From assembly GCF_000020665.1 (NCBI RefSeq), contig NC_011071.1, positions 2,656,501 through 2,720,500 of the forward strand: DNA of 64,000 nt, read 5' to 3'. How positions within the stretch are numbered: position 1 is the stretch's first letter; every line of letters starts with the position of its first letter. A program made the position numbers and the translations under genes. A model generated the notes under the pieces. It worked only from the letters and a program-made list of their open reading frames with translations. It was not told the DNA's origin and ran no database searches. Of this stretch, positions 49,344-59,528 are shown piece after piece. The stretch comes from Stenotrophomonas maltophilia R551-3 (lineage in GTDB: Bacteria; Pseudomonadota; Gammaproteobacteria; Xanthomonadales; Xanthomonadaceae).

Positions 49344-51166
49344 ACCGCGCGCAGCACCGCTGCCCCGTGCAGATGCCCGGCCGCACCCTGCACGCGGAAA
49401 CCGGCCACGGTGTGCAGCAGTTGCGCCGACTGCTCCTCCATGCTGCGCGCCGCCGCCGACGCCTCCTCGACCAGCGCTGCGTTCTGCTGGGTGCCCTGGT
49501 CAATCAGGTCGACCGCATGGTTCATCTGCTGGATGTCGTCGCTCTGCTGCTGCGCGGCGGTACTGATCTCGGTCATCAGATCGCTGACCCGACGCACGTT
49601 GACCACGATCTCGTCCATGGTCCGGCCGGCACTCTCGACCTGCGCGGTACCGGCGCCTACGTTGGCGACCGACTCGTCGATCAGATGCTTGATCTCCTTG
49701 GCCGCGCTGGCCGAACGCTGCGACAGCTCGCGGATCTCGGTGGCGACCACGGCAAAGCCACGGCCGTGCTCGCCGGCACGTGCAGCCTCCACCGCTGCAT
49801 TGAGCGCCAGGATGTTGGTCTGGAAGGCGATCCCGTCGATCACGCCGATGATATCGACGATGCGCCGCGACGAGGTGTTGATCACCGCCATGGTCTCGAC
49901 CACTTCATGCACCACGTTGCCGCCCTTCGCCGCGACATCGGCAGCGCCGCCGGCAAGCTGGCTGGCCTGCCGCGCATTGGTGGCAGTGCGCTGCACGGTC
50001 TCGGCCAGCCCCTTCATCGACACCGCGGTTTCCTCCAGCGAGGCCGCCTGCTGCTCGGTGCGCTGCGACAGGTCGCTGTTGCCCTGCGCGATCTCGGTCG
50101 CGCCCACCGCGATGGTGTCGGCGGCGAACTTGATCTGGCCGATGATGGCCGCCATCGCCTCGACCAGCGAGTTCACACCCTCGCACAGCTCAGCGATCGG
50201 GCCACGCTTGTCGGCCGTGGCCACGCGCTGGGTCAGATCGCCGCCCTTGGCTGCTGCCACCACTTCACGGGTCTGCGCCACCGCCCGCTGCATGGCCTGG
50301 TTTTCATGTACCTGCGCGGTGATGTCCGTAGCGTATTTGACGACCTTGAACGGCTTCCCGTTGAGGTCAAGGATCGGGTTGTAGGACGCCTGGATCCAGA
50401 CCTCGCGCCCGCCCTTGCCGAGGCGCCGGTACTGCCCGGCATCGTATTCGCCGCGTCCGAGCTTCTGCCAGAACTGCCGGTACGCTTCACTGCTGCGGTG
50501 GTCGGGTTCGACGAACAACGAGTGGTGTTGTCCACGCACCTCGTCCAGGCTGTAACCGGTGGTGGCGAGGAAATTGTCGTTGGCCGAGAGGATGCGGCCA
50601 TCCATGCTGAACTCGATCACCGCCTGCGACTTGCCGATCGCTGCCAGCTGCCCGGCCGAGTCCGCCGCCTGCAGTTTCTGCGCGGTGATGTCGGTAGCGA
50701 ACTTGACCACCTTGTAGGGGCGTCCCTGGCGGTCCAGCACCGGGTTGTACGAGGCCTGGATCCAGATCTCACGCTGGCCCTTGCCGAAGCGCCGGTATTG
50801 CCCGGCGTCATACTCGCCGCGCCCCAGCCGCGCCCAGAAGTCGCGGTACTCGGTGCTGCCGGCGTGCTCTGGATCGACGAACAACGAATGATGCTTGCCC
50901 TGGATCTCTTCCAGCCGATACCCCATTGCCTGCAGGAAGTTGTCGTTGGCCAGCAGGATGGTGCCGTCGAGCCCGAACTCGATGACCGCCTGCACGCGGT
51001 GCAGCGCCGCGACCTGCGCCTCAAGCTCGGCGCGATCGTTCGCCGCCAGCTCGGTACTGGGCCGATGCCGGGGAGCCAACGCACCCAACAGCGCGCGCCA
51101 GGGAGACCAACGGGTATGCAGCTCGGCCGGCGCCTGCGCGCCCGCCGTGAAGCCTGGAATGAGCAT
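49340..51166 (-). CDS. Cytoplasmic PAS-PAS-MCP chemoreceptor, BdlA-like
   Basis: A 608-residue soluble receptor with no membrane segment. Two PAS domains (about 55-175 and 180-300) are near-copies of each other: both have SLFV-D/E-P-x-H and [18 protein letters not shown], each with a PAC tail ending KFATDITAQ or KYATDITAQ. After a short HAMP-like region the signalling domain follows, with the conserved tip [20 protein letters not shown]. BdlA of Pseudomonas aeruginosa has the same architecture and controls biofilm dispersal through cyclic-di-GMP. A near-perfect sigma-28 promoter lies 230 bp upstream (51398-51424). Confidence 0.9.
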   Translation of the reverse strand: MLIPGFTAGAQAPAELHTRWSPWRALLGALAPRHRPSTELAANDRAELEAQVAALHRVQAVIEFGLDGTILLANDNFLQAMGYRLEEIQGKHHSLFVDPEHAGSTEYRDFWARLGRGEYDAGQYRRFGKGQREIWIQASYNPVLDRQGRPYKVVKFATDITAQKLQAADSAGQLAAIGKSQAVIEFSMDGRILSANDNFLATTGYSLDEVRGQHHSLFVEPDHRSSEAYRQFWQKLGRGEYDAGQYRRLGKGGREVWIQASYNPILDLNGKPFKVVKYATDITAQVHENQAMQRAVAQTREVVAAAKGGDLTQRVATADKRGPIAELCEGVNSLVEAMAAIIGQIKFAADTIAVGATEIAQGNSDLSQRTEQQAASLEETAVSMKGLAETVQRTATNARQASQLAGGAADVAAKGGNVVHEVVETMAVINTSSRRIVDIIGVIDGIAFQTNILALNAAVEAARAGEHGRGFAVVATEIRELSQRSASAAKEIKHLIDESVANVGAGTAQVESAGRTMDEIVVNVRRVSDLMTEISTAAQQQSDDIQQMNHAVDLIDQGTQQNAALVEEASAAARSMEEQSAQLLHTVAGFRVQGAAGHLHGAAVLRAV

Positions 51167-51397
51167 TGTCTGATCCTCGGTGTCCGGTAAGCGGTTGCGA
51201 TCCGACGGGCGGGATGCCCGGCGGCAACATCAGTTGCCTGGGACTACAGGTGCCGGCTGGCACCCCTCGAGCGGCTGGCAAGAACGTCTGGTGCGGGCGC
51301 GATCAGCATCTGGGAGCGGCGGAACACACGGCGCGGGCCGCCCATCGGGGGCAGCCGGGGGTCCTGCAGCGGGTGACTGGAGCGGGATCCAGAGGGG

Positions 51398-51424
51398 ATA
51401 TCGGCGATGCCGTCGGCGGCTTTA
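51398..51424 (-). promoter_or_regulatory. Sigma-28 (FliA) promoter for the MCP gene
   Basis: On the minus strand TAAAGCCG, 11 bp, then GCCGATAT; the flagellar consensus is TAAAGTTT-N11-GCCGATAA. The -35 first four bases and seven of eight -10 bases match. It overlaps the last codons of the GNAT gene and predicts a 5' leader of about 225 nt for the MCP gene, placing it in the flagellar class III regulon. Confidence 0.7.
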
Positions 51425-51967
51425 ACCGGATTCCGCGACGCCCGTCGCATCTCCATGCTTTGCCGCAGGAATGCGGTAGACAATTGCCGTGTACTTCACA
51501 TTCTTCCCACGCGCGACGGGCATGCCGCCAAGCGATTCGACCAGGCGCCGGCTCGGCGCGTTCTGCTCCGCCACCGGGTAGAGGAAGGCCGCGCATCGCA
51601 GGTGTGCGGAGGCCCGCGACCACACCGCCGATACGGCTTCCCGGCCGTAGCCCTGCCCATGCATCGCCTCGCTGATCCAGATGCCGAGTTCGGGCTCGGC
51701 GTCTCTGCTGCGATGCAGGCCAGCCAAGCCAAGGAAGGCGCCATCGTCACGCCGGCGGATGACGAAGGTGATGTCCGTGCCCGAAGCGATGGTTGGCAAC
51801 CACGCCTGCCAGACCACAGCGAAGGCCTCCTTCGACGGCGGCGGCTCGAACGCCATGTAACGGGTCAGCCCCGGCGTGATCGCTGCAAACGCCTCATCCG
51901 CATCCCCGGCCGTGAAAGGCCGAAGGCGCAACCGCGCGCTATCGATCATCCAGTTGCCGGATGTCAT
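51422..51967 (-). CDS. GNAT-family N-acetyltransferase, RimJ/RimL-like
   Basis: A 181-residue acetyltransferase. It begins MTSGNWMIDSARLRLRPFTA, has the acetyl-CoA loop AMHGQGYGREAVSAV, and ends with AEQNAPSRRLVESLGG, the family's terminal motif. I chose 51967 with a GGTGG-like ribosome site; a Met six codons later (51949) is possible, and an ATG at 52024 would add 19 unrelated residues. Substrate unknown. The sigma-28 promoter of the next gene lies over its end. Confidence 0.84.
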   Translation of the reverse strand: MTSGNWMIDSARLRLRPFTAGDADEAFAAITPGLTRYMAFEPPPSKEAFAVVWQAWLPTIASGTDITFVIRRRDDGAFLGLAGLHRSRDAEPELGIWISEAMHGQGYGREAVSAVWSRASAHLRCAAFLYPVAEQNAPSRRLVESLGGMPVARGKNVKYTAIVYRIPAAKHGDATGVAESG

Positions 51968-52121
51968 TTCATGCACCACCTGTCCATGGAACACAGCCTC
52001 GCCCAGCAGGCTGATGCAACGCAAGGCAAAAGGGTTTACATGACCAACGGGAGGTTCCCGGACACAGGGAAACGGTCAGCATGCGGTGACCTGCAGGACG
52101 TTCACGGACACGGAGATCAAC

Positions 52122-53210
52122 ATGCTTCCACGCTTGGCCAGCTACCTCTTCCTGGGCCTGTGCAGTACCGGTGCCCTGGCTGCCGATGCCGGCTACCGGC
52201 CAACCTTCCATCCCGACCAGCTGAAGGGCCCACCCGCCGGACGCCCGAACGAGGTGCTGGTGTTGGGCAGCCCGCATCTGTCCAGCCTGCCGAAGACCTT
52301 CGAACCGGCGATGCTGGAGCCACTGCTGAAGCGGCTGGAGGCCTGGAAGCCGACCGCGATCGCGATCGAGAACCTCTCCGGCCTGCAGTGCGATTTCATG
52401 CGCCGCAATCCGGCCCGATACGCCGAAAGTGTCGAGGGCTACTGCATCGATCCGGCGCCGGCACAGGCCGCCACCGGCCTCGACGTTCCCAGCGCCAACG
52501 TAGAGATGGAGCGCTTGCTTGCGGATTGGCCGAAGGCGCCAACCGCTGCCCAGCGACGCCGATTGGCCGCAGTGTTCCTGGCCGCGGGCGAAAGCAGTTC
52601 GGCAGTCGTCCAATGGCTGCGGCTGCCCAAGGAAGAGCGACGTGCCTCCGACAGCCTGACACCAGAGCTGGTGCAGTTCCTCGACACGCGCATGGCCCGC
52701 CGCAACGAGGCCGGCCTGGTGGCCGGCGTCCTTGCCGCACGCCTGGGGCTGGAGCGCCTGTGGTCGGTCGACGACCACACTGCGGATTCGCCAACGCCGG
52801 CAGCCCAGCAGAAGGCTCAAGCGGCTGCCATACGAGGTGCCTGGGACAACGCCTTCGTCAAGGCGCGCAGGGCCGCTGATGAACGACTGGAAGCCAACCT
52901 TGCCCAACCAGACGGATTGCTCGCGATGTATCGCGCCTACAACACGCCTGAAACCGCGATGGTCGCCTACAACAGCGACTTCGGCGCGACGCTGGTCGAG
53001 CCCTCGCCTGAAGGCTTCGGCCGCAACTACGTGGGCTACTGGGAAACCCGCAACCTGCGCATGGTCGCCAACATGCGCGACGTACTCGGCCAACAGCCGG
53101 GTACCCGCATGCTGACCATCGTCGGTGCCTCGCACAAGGGCTACTACGAGGCCTATCTCAACCTGATGCACGACGTGCAGCTGGTCAGTTCGGATGAAGT
53201 GCTGCGTTGA
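52122..53210 (+). CDS. Exported DUF5694-like protein (TraB/ChaN-related fold)
   Basis: A 362-residue exported protein. A signal peptide (MLPRLASYLFLGLCSTGALA) is followed by EVLVLGSPHLSSLPKTF, a pattern of TraB/GumN/ChaN-related proteins (LGSxH), with PTAIAIENLSG, then a helical middle and a C-terminal TRMLTIVGASHKGYYEAYLN containing a second conserved His. These are the motifs of DUF5694. A hydrolase role is possible but unproven. The start at 52122 has GGAG upstream. It is divergent from the GNAT gene and converges with a small membrane protein. Confidence 0.75.
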   Translation: MLPRLASYLFLGLCSTGALAADAGYRPTFHPDQLKGPPAGRPNEVLVLGSPHLSSLPKTFEPAMLEPLLKRLEAWKPTAIAIENLSGLQCDFMRRNPARYAESVEGYCIDPAPAQAATGLDVPSANVEMERLLADWPKAPTAAQRRRLAAVFLAAGESSSAVVQWLRLPKEERRASDSLTPELVQFLDTRMARRNEAGLVAGVLAARLGLERLWSVDDHTADSPTPAAQQKAQAAAIRGAWDNAFVKARRAADERLEANLAQPDGLLAMYRAYNTPETAMVAYNSDFGATLVEPSPEGFGRNYVGYWETRNLRMVANMRDVLGQQPGTRMLTIVGASHKGYYEAYLNLMHDVQLVSSDEVLR

Positions 53211-53256
53211 AACCCGCGCGCGGATCGCATGGATGATGGCGACGCTCCCAGTCCCA

Positions 53257-53487
53257 TCATCCTGCCTCCTTCCTGCCCGCCCGCCACAACACGATGCTGG
53301 CCCCGCCGATACAGGACAGCGTGAACACCAGCAGGGCGATGGCACCGCCCTGCAGGACCGGCAGCAATGCCTGCGCGTGCAGATCGTCGCGCACCTCTTC
53401 CAGACGCAGGCAGGCCGCCAGCGCCAGGCACCAGCCCACCATCGCCGGGGCGTAGGCCCGCATCGCAACCGGGTTCCAGACCTTCAT
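53257..53487 (-). CDS. Small two-helix membrane protein
   Basis: A 76-residue protein with two hydrophobic helices (AMVGWCLALAAC and AIALLVFTLSCIGGASIVLW) joined by a short charged loop (RLEEVRDDLHAQ), and an AGGTGA ribosome site. No family is recognised. It stands 62 bp downstream of the PAS-GGDEF gene on the same strand and may be read from the same transcript. Confidence 0.6.
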   Translation of the reverse strand: MKVWNPVAMRAYAPAMVGWCLALAACLRLEEVRDDLHAQALLPVLQGGAIALLVFTLSCIGGASIVLWRAGRKEAG

Positions 53488-53549
53488 GGGATCACCTGCA
53501 TGAGTGGATGTGCGCGCAGTATTCGCGCGCGTCCTCTCACAGGCTGAGA

Positions 53550-55742
53550 TCAGCCTTCGGCCGCATCCGCGTCGTCGCCGGGCAGCTCACTGGCCTCACC
53601 CTGCACCTGCACGTTGTTGCGTCCCATCGCCTTGGCCCGGTAGCACTGGGCGTCGGCGGCAGCCACCGCCTGGTCCACGCTCATGCCGCCAGCCAGCGGC
53701 GCGATGCCGATGCTGGCCCCGACATGCAGGCGGTCCTGGTCCCATGGAATCGACAGCGACGCCAGGGTATGCAGCAGTTCGCCGCCGATACGCGCGGCAC
53801 GCCGCGGCGTACAGCCGGACAGGATCACCGCGAACTCGTCCCCCCCCAGCCGTGCCACCACATCCGAATCGCGCACGCCATGGCGCAGCACGCTGGCCAC
53901 CGCCCACAGCACCGCATCGCCGGCCAGGTGGCCCCAGGTGTCGTTGACCGGCTTGAAGCGATCCAGGTCGATGTACATCAACGACGCGGCCTGGCCCGTG
54001 CGCTCGACACGGGTGATCGCCTGCTGCAGGTGCACCTCGAAGCCGCGGCGGTTGCTCAGCTCGGTCAACGGGTCGATTTCGGCCAGGTGTCGCGCCTCGC
54101 GCTGGCGTGCACGCTGCTGGGTATCGTCGCGCAGTACCCACACCGCGCCGCGCACCCGGCCTTCGTCATCGCGAAGCCAGGCGCGGGTGAGGTCCACCGG
54201 TATGGTCGCCGTGCCCAGCCGCAACAGCAGGTCGGCGTGCAGGTCCACTGCGTTGCTTTCCGGATCCAGCAGCACCGAGACATCCAGCACCGATCCAGGC
54301 GCGTACTCGGTGGTCAACGCCAGCACGTCCTGCACCTTGTGCCCAGCCAGCGACAGCGCGCCATCACCGGCCAAGGTACGCACCGCAGCCGCATTGGCAT
54401 AGTCGATGCGGCCATCGAGGCTGACACTGAGCACCAGGTCGGCGACCGCATCAAGAGTGATGCGGCTGCGCTGCTCACTTTCGAACAAGCGCTGCTCGCT
54501 GCTGCGCTGGGCGCTGATGTCCTGGATCTGCGACACGAAATGCACAGGCTCGCCGCGTTCGCTGCGCACCAGCGACACCGACAGCCGCGCCCAGATCACC
54601 TTTCCATCGCGATCGAGATAACGCTTTTCCAGGTGGTAGTGACTGCGCCGCCCGGCCAGCAGGTCCTGCACCAGGGCCAGATCTGTCTGCAGGTCATCGG
54701 GATGGGTCAGGCGCTGGAAATCCACCTGCAGCAGTTCTTCGCGTGGATAGCCGAGGATCCGGCACAGCGCGTCGTTGACATCCAGCCAGCGTCCTTCCAG
54801 CGACACCAGTGCCATGCCCAGTGCAGCCGAGGTGAACGCACCGGCGAACTTCTCCGCCGACAGCCGTGCTTCGGCGCGCGCCTGCAGGATCTCGGTGATG
54901 TCGATCGCCATGCCGACGTAGCCGATGCGCGCGCCGTCGGCGCCATCCATGCGGCTGATCGACAGGCGGACCTGGCGTGACTGGCCATCCTTGCGACGCA
55001 GCGTCCATTGCCGCGAATAGGTCTGCCCATCGGCACGGGCACTGAGCGCCTCGAACACGCCAGGTACCTCGCCGTCGTCGTCCGCCAGCGGCTGCAGCCA
55101 GGCGCTCAGCTCGTCCGGGTCATGGAACGCATCCAGGCGCCGCTGGCCAACCACCTCCTCGGCGGTGTAGCCGAGCAGGCGCTGTGCGCCGGTATTGAAC
55201 AGGGTGATGGTGCCGTCGATATCGGTGGCGATCACCGCAACCTCGTCGGAGGCGTCGACCACCGCCTGCAGTCGCTGCCGTGTCTCGGCCGCATCCTGGC
55301 GTGCCTGCTGCAGTTCGGTCACATCGGCATGCGCACCGGCCATCCACAGTGGCCGCCCCTGCCCATCCCACTCGAACACGCGGCCACGGTCGTGGATCCA
55401 CATCCACTGGCCGTTCTTGTGGCGCATGCGCAACAGGCAGACGTAGTTGTCGCTGCGGCCTTCAAAGTGGTCCTCGAGCGCCGCATCGGACAGGGCGATA
55501 TCGTCGGGATGGACCAATGTCAGGAAGGTCTTCTGGCACACCGGCTCCAGTTCTTCCAGCCGGTAGCCGACGATCTCGGCCCAGCGCGCGTTGACCCGCA
55601 TCTCGCCGGTCTGCACGTTCCATTCCCAGGTGCCGGCGGCGGTGCCGTCGATGATCATCGCCAGCCGGCGGCGTTCTTCAGCCAGCTCCTGCAGGCGCCG
55701 CTCCAGCAGCCCGTTGCCGTTGCTTCCCTGGCCGGCCATCAA
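53550..55742 (-). CDS. Soluble four-PAS diguanylate cyclase
   Basis: A 730-residue cytoplasmic protein with no membrane segment. Four PAS domains follow one another (about 25-150, 155-285, 290-420 and 425-550); several have PAC-type tails (GAHADVTEL, GMAIDITEI, QIQDISAQ). The GGDEF domain (560-720) has ARLGGDEFAVIL with the inhibition site RDSD ahead of it. There is no EAL domain. It should make cyclic-di-GMP in response to internal cues; haem or flavin binding by the PAS domains cannot be judged. A short coiled coil at the N-terminus probably dimerises it. Confidence 0.9.
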   Translation of the reverse strand: MMAGQGSNGNGLLERRLQELAEERRRLAMIIDGTAAGTWEWNVQTGEMRVNARWAEIVGYRLEELEPVCQKTFLTLVHPDDIALSDAALEDHFEGRSDNYVCLLRMRHKNGQWMWIHDRGRVFEWDGQGRPLWMAGAHADVTELQQARQDAAETRQRLQAVVDASDEVAVIATDIDGTITLFNTGAQRLLGYTAEEVVGQRRLDAFHDPDELSAWLQPLADDDGEVPGVFEALSARADGQTYSRQWTLRRKDGQSRQVRLSISRMDGADGARIGYVGMAIDITEILQARAEARLSAEKFAGAFTSAALGMALVSLEGRWLDVNDALCRILGYPREELLQVDFQRLTHPDDLQTDLALVQDLLAGRRSHYHLEKRYLDRDGKVIWARLSVSLVRSERGEPVHFVSQIQDISAQRSSEQRLFESEQRSRITLDAVADLVLSVSLDGRIDYANAAAVRTLAGDGALSLAGHKVQDVLALTTEYAPGSVLDVSVLLDPESNAVDLHADLLLRLGTATIPVDLTRAWLRDDEGRVRGAVWVLRDDTQQRARQREARHLAEIDPLTELSNRRGFEVHLQQAITRVERTGQAASLMYIDLDRFKPVNDTWGHLAGDAVLWAVASVLRHGVRDSDVVARLGGDEFAVILSGCTPRRAARIGGELLHTLASLSIPWDQDRLHVGASIGIAPLAGGMSVDQAVAAADAQCYRAKAMGRNNVQVQGEASELPGDDADAAEG

Positions 55743-55946
55743 CCCGTTCCCCGGGACGCGCAGGCAGCCTCCGGCCGCAACAGGGCGCTGCAGACGTCAA
55801 CGAAGACGACGGGTCGTGCTGGCGTCATGGCCCTCCCCAGAGACAGCGGGGAGGCCACACGCCCCCCTCAGGCGCAAGTGTGCGCAATCACGGGGAAAAT
55901 CGACAAGTCCCCCGCCCCGGATCAACCGTGACGGGGGACACGCTCC

Positions 55947-58334
55947 TCAGCTGCGCTTGGCGCGGGCGAAGGCTTCTGCCAGGGCATTGTTGGCCGGCGC
56001 CGCCGACTGGCCGCCGCGGCCGCCATTGCCCGGGCTGCGGTTGGGGCCACGGTTCTGGCCACCTGCGTCACGACGCGGCCCCTGGCCCTGACTACGTTCG
56101 TCGCGCTGGCCCGGGCGGCTGGTGGCCTGGCCGGGGGTGTCGTCCAGGCGTCGGGTCAGGGCGATGCGCTTGCGCGCCACGTCCACCTCCAGCACCTTCA
56201 CCTTGACGATATCGCCGGCCTTGACCACGTCGCGCGGATCCTTCACGAACGTATCGGAGAGCGCCGAAATGTGGATCAGGCCGTCCTGGTGCACGCCGAT
56301 ATCGACAAAGGCGCCGAAGGCCGCGACGTTGCTGACCACGCCCTCCAGCACCATGCCCTCGCGCAGATCCTTGATGTCCTCGACGCCCTCGGCGAAGCGC
56401 GCCGCCTTGAACTCCGGACGCGGGTCACGGCCCGGCTTTTCCATTTCCTTGAGGATGTCGCGCACGGTCGGAACACCGAAGGTCGCGTCGGTGAACTGCT
56501 CGGCCTTCAGTCCACGCAGGAAGCTGCCATCGCCGATCAGCGCCTTGATCGGGCGCGCGGTGCTGGCCACGATGCGCTCGACCACCGGGTAGGCTTCCGG
56601 GTGCACCGCCGACGCGTCCAGCGGTTCGTCGCCATCGGCGATGCGCAGGAAGCCGGCGCACTGCTCGAAGGTTTTCTCGCCCAGCCGCGACACCTTCAGC
56701 AGGTCCTTGCGGCGCTTGAACGGGCCGTTGTCGTCACGATGGCGCACGATGTTCTCGGCCACCGTGGCCGACAGGCCGGACACCCGCGACAGCAGCGCGG
56801 CCGAAGCGGTGTTCACGTACACGCCAACCGCGTTCACGCAGTCCTCCACGCGTGCGTCCAGCGCCCGTGCCAGGCGGTACTGGTCCACGTCGTGCTGGTA
56901 CTGGCCGACACCGATCGCCTTGGGCTCGATCTTCACCAGCTCGGCCAGCGGGTCCTGCAGGCGGCGCGCGATCGACACCGCACCGCGCAGCGACACGTCC
57001 AGGCCCGGGAACTCCTTGGCCGCGAACTCCGAGGCCGAGTACACCGAGGCACCGGCCTCGCTGACCACCACCTTCTGCAGCTTCGGGTTGGCCGCGGCCT
57101 TGATCGCCTCACCGGCCAGCTTGTCGGTTTCGCGGCTGGCGGTGCCGTTGCCGATCGCGATCAGTTCCACGTTGTGCTTGGCGCACAGCTGCTTGATGGT
57201 CTGCAGCGACTGCTCCCACTGACGGCGCGGCTCATGCGGGTAGATGGTCTCGGTGGCGACCAGCTTGCCGGTAGCATCGACCACGGCGATCTTGCAGCCG
57301 GTGCGGATGCCCGGGTCCAGCCCGAGCACGGTCTTCGGGCCGGCCGGCGCGGCCAGCAGCAGGTCCTTCAGGTTGTCACCGAACACCGCGATGGCTTCGG
57401 CCTCGGCCTTTTCGCGGGCCTGGTTGAACAGGTCCAGCAGCAGATGGGTATGCAGCTTGGCGCGCCAGGTCAGGCGACAGGCATCCAGCAGCCAGCGGTC
57501 GCCAGCGCGCCCCTGGTCGGCAATGCCGGCCTTGCGCGCCACACGGCCTTCCGCGTACTGGTGGCCAGCCTCGGCATCACTGCCCGGGTCCAGCTCCAGG
57601 AACAGGATTTCCTCGCGGCGTGCGCGGAACAGTGCCAGCAGGCGGTGCGACGGAATCTTCGCCAGCGCTTCGGCGTGTTCGAAATAATCGCGGTACTTGG
57701 CGCCTTCGGTTTCCTTGCCCTCGGCCACGCGGGCACGGATCACCCCGGTCTCGCCCAGCCACGTGCGCAGTTCACCGACCAGCGCGGCGTCTTCACCCCA
57801 GCGCTCCATCAGGATCGCGCGCGCGCCCTCCAGTGCGGCCTTGGTGTCGGCCACACCCTTGTCGGTGTCGACGAAACCAGCGGCAAAGACCTGCGGGTCC
57901 CGCGTCGGGTCGTTCAGCAGGCCATCGGCCAGCGGTTCCAGGCCGGCCTCGCGGGCAATCTGTGCACGGGTACGGCGCTTGGGCTTGTACGGCAGGTACA
58001 GGTCTTCCAGCCGGCTCTTGGTATCGGCGGCCAGGATGTCGTTGCGCAGCTCGTCGCTGAGCTTGCCCTGCTCGCCGATGCTGGACAACACGGCGGCGCG
58101 GCGGTCTTCCAGCTCACGCAGGTAGGTGAGGCGGGTTTCCAGGTTGCGCAGCTGGGTGTCGTCCAGGCCTCCGGTCACTTCCTTGCGGTAGCGGGCGATG
58201 AACGGGACGCTGGCGCCCTCGTCGAGCAGGCCGACGGCGGCACGTACCTGGGTGGACTGGGCACCGATCTCGTCGGCGATGGTCTGGGCGATCTGCTGGG
58301 CGAGCGCGCTCTGGGCGTTCTTGGCGTCGTGCAT
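55947..58334 (-). CDS. tex: Tex, transcription accessory/S1 RNA-binding protein
   Basis: A 795-residue Tex protein. In order: N-terminal Tex domain ([20 protein letters not shown]), a YqgF/RuvX-like nuclease-fold domain ([20 protein letters not shown]), two helix-hairpin-helix units ([18 protein letters not shown]), and the S1 domain ([33 protein letters not shown]). The C-terminal 60 residues are rich in Arg, Gly and Gln, more than in typical Tex. It binds nucleic acid and stabilises transcription elongation. The start at 58334 matches the family; an in-frame upstream extension does not. Confidence 0.94.
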   Translation of the reverse strand: MHDAKNAQSALAQQIAQTIADEIGAQSTQVRAAVGLLDEGASVPFIARYRKEVTGGLDDTQLRNLETRLTYLRELEDRRAAVLSSIGEQGKLSDELRNDILAADTKSRLEDLYLPYKPKRRTRAQIAREAGLEPLADGLLNDPTRDPQVFAAGFVDTDKGVADTKAALEGARAILMERWGEDAALVGELRTWLGETGVIRARVAEGKETEGAKYRDYFEHAEALAKIPSHRLLALFRARREEILFLELDPGSDAEAGHQYAEGRVARKAGIADQGRAGDRWLLDACRLTWRAKLHTHLLLDLFNQAREKAEAEAIAVFGDNLKDLLLAAPAGPKTVLGLDPGIRTGCKIAVVDATGKLVATETIYPHEPRRQWEQSLQTIKQLCAKHNVELIAIGNGTASRETDKLAGEAIKAAANPKLQKVVVSEAGASVYSASEFAAKEFPGLDVSLRGAVSIARRLQDPLAELVKIEPKAIGVGQYQHDVDQYRLARALDARVEDCVNAVGVYVNTASAALLSRVSGLSATVAENIVRHRDDNGPFKRRKDLLKVSRLGEKTFEQCAGFLRIADGDEPLDASAVHPEAYPVVERIVASTARPIKALIGDGSFLRGLKAEQFTDATFGVPTVRDILKEMEKPGRDPRPEFKAARFAEGVEDIKDLREGMVLEGVVSNVAAFGAFVDIGVHQDGLIHISALSDTFVKDPRDVVKAGDIVKVKVLEVDVARKRIALTRRLDDTPGQATSRPGQRDERSQGQGPRRDAGGQNRGPNRSPGNGGRGGQSAAPANNALAEAFARAKRS

Positions 58335-58541
58335 TGCTTCAGGTCTGTGCCGCGGTACGGGAAGACCCCATTCTGGCAATCCACGACGGAGCCGGACAAG
58401 GCATTGACAGGGGGCGAGGTTCAGCGGCGGGACCGGATTGGACGCCGGCATCCTGGCGAAGAGAGGGCTCGGACTGGCCCTGGGCTGGGATGCCGGCGCG
58501 GGCGCACGATGGTGGGCGCGCCCTGCCGCATGTTGCGAAGG

Positions 58542-58757
58542 TCAGCGGTAGTGGCGGGCGGCACGCTGCATGACGATCTCGTCACGCATGCTTTCCAGGG
58601 CCATCAGGCGGACCTTGCCGACACCCTGCAGTTCCATGAACCGCTCCGTGTAGAACTCCGGCCCCAGCGCGGTGTCGGCGCGGGATTTGCTGAAGCCGTA
58701 GGGCACCACGCCCTTCTCGCCATCCTTGCTACCACCGACATAAAGAACGATTGCCAT
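58542..58757 (-). CDS. Small soluble protein of unknown function
   Basis: A 71-residue protein beginning MAIVLYVGGSKDGEKGVVPY and continuing with a helical half (FYTERFMELQGVGKVRLMAL). It has a GGAGGA ribosome site (58763-58768 on the minus strand). I recognise no family. It lies alone between tex and the repeat block starting at 58951. Coding potential is judged mainly from codon pattern and ribosome site. Confidence 0.6.
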   Translation of the reverse strand: MAIVLYVGGSKDGEKGVVPYGFSKSRADTALGPEFYTERFMELQGVGKVRLMALESMRDEIVMQRAARHYR

Positions 58758-59021
58758 GTGATGTCTTCCTCCAAATTGCTACTGCGTACTGCACTCGATG
58801 AGCGATGCTGCGAGCTCATCGAGGAAGAGCTTACCGCGTCGAACCTGACTGGAACGTCACGAAGGCTAATGACGATCGGTTGCATGCAGATGACTGCGGG
58901 ATCGCAGCAGAATGCTTACGGATCTTTAACCTCCGGCTAACGAATCGGGGGTTTCCAGCGAACGGCGCAGCCCCTCGTGGGTGGTTTGGGATGATCGCGG
59001 AAAGCCGGTTTCCTGTGGGCT

Positions 59022-59123
59022 GGCCGGGTAGGTGGGGCTGGCGGGGTCGCCGTGAACCCGTCCCTGGGGGCTTAGCCGCGGCATCCATGCCGCGGATACC
59101 CCGCCAGCCCCACCCACCCGGCC
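59022..59123. repeat. Long hairpin element B
   Basis: Arms 59022-59047 and 59098-59123 (26 bp, one mismatch) enclose a 50-nt loop. The loop core CGCCGTGAACCCGTCC, TGGGGGCTT and the inner hairpin CCGCGGCAT-CC-ATGCCGCGG agree with element C at all but two of about 49 positions. The arms differ from those of C at seven of 26 positions, six with the pairing base changed as well. Confidence 0.75.
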
Positions 59124-59207
59124 GCTGACAGATTTCTGCTGCGTCTGCCACCCACGGAGAAGAAAAAAGAAGATCAAAAGCAAAAGCAGCCTGGCTGGCC
59201 GCTTTTT

Positions 59208-59275
59208 GTAGAGCCGAGCCCACGCTCGGCTGCTTTCAGGCCAGTCCGCGAAGCCGACCGCAGGCTCGGCTCTAT
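59208..59275. repeat. Inverted pair of SMAG-type hairpins at the centre of the block
   Basis: GTAG plus AGCCGAGC-CCAC-GCTCGGCT (from 59208), and a second unit with GCTCGGCTCTATAC ending at 59275 in which CTAC has become CTATAC. It is centred on 59242, the symmetry point of the larger block. Confidence 0.7.
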
Positions 59276-59356
59276 ACAAGCAAGCGCAGCGCGCGACCCG
59301 CTTCTGCTGTTCTTTTTCTTCTCCGTGGGTGGTGCAGGCCATCGCCATCTGTCAGA

Positions 59357-59460
59357 GGACGGTCGGGTTGGGTTCGCGGGGGTGTCCGCGGCATGGATGC
59401 CGCGGCCAAGCCCCCATGGACGGGTTCACGGCGTCCCCCGCGAGCCCAACCCGACCGTCC
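59357..59460. repeat. Long hairpin element C (inverse of B)
   Basis: Arms 59357-59382 and 59435-59460 (26 bp, one mismatch) enclose a 52-nt loop that is the reverse complement of the loop of element B with two differences. The inner hairpin CGGCAT-GG-ATGCCG is present. Confidence 0.75.
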
Positions 59461-59528
59461 AGCGCGACGGTTTTGCATTTGGCGACCAAACATCGCCAGC
59501 CACGAGGGGCTGCGCCGTTGGCTGGAAA

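Noticed and set aside
56271..58940. Plus-strand open frame of about 889 codons opposite tex
   Set aside because: Antisense of tex, which has every expected domain.
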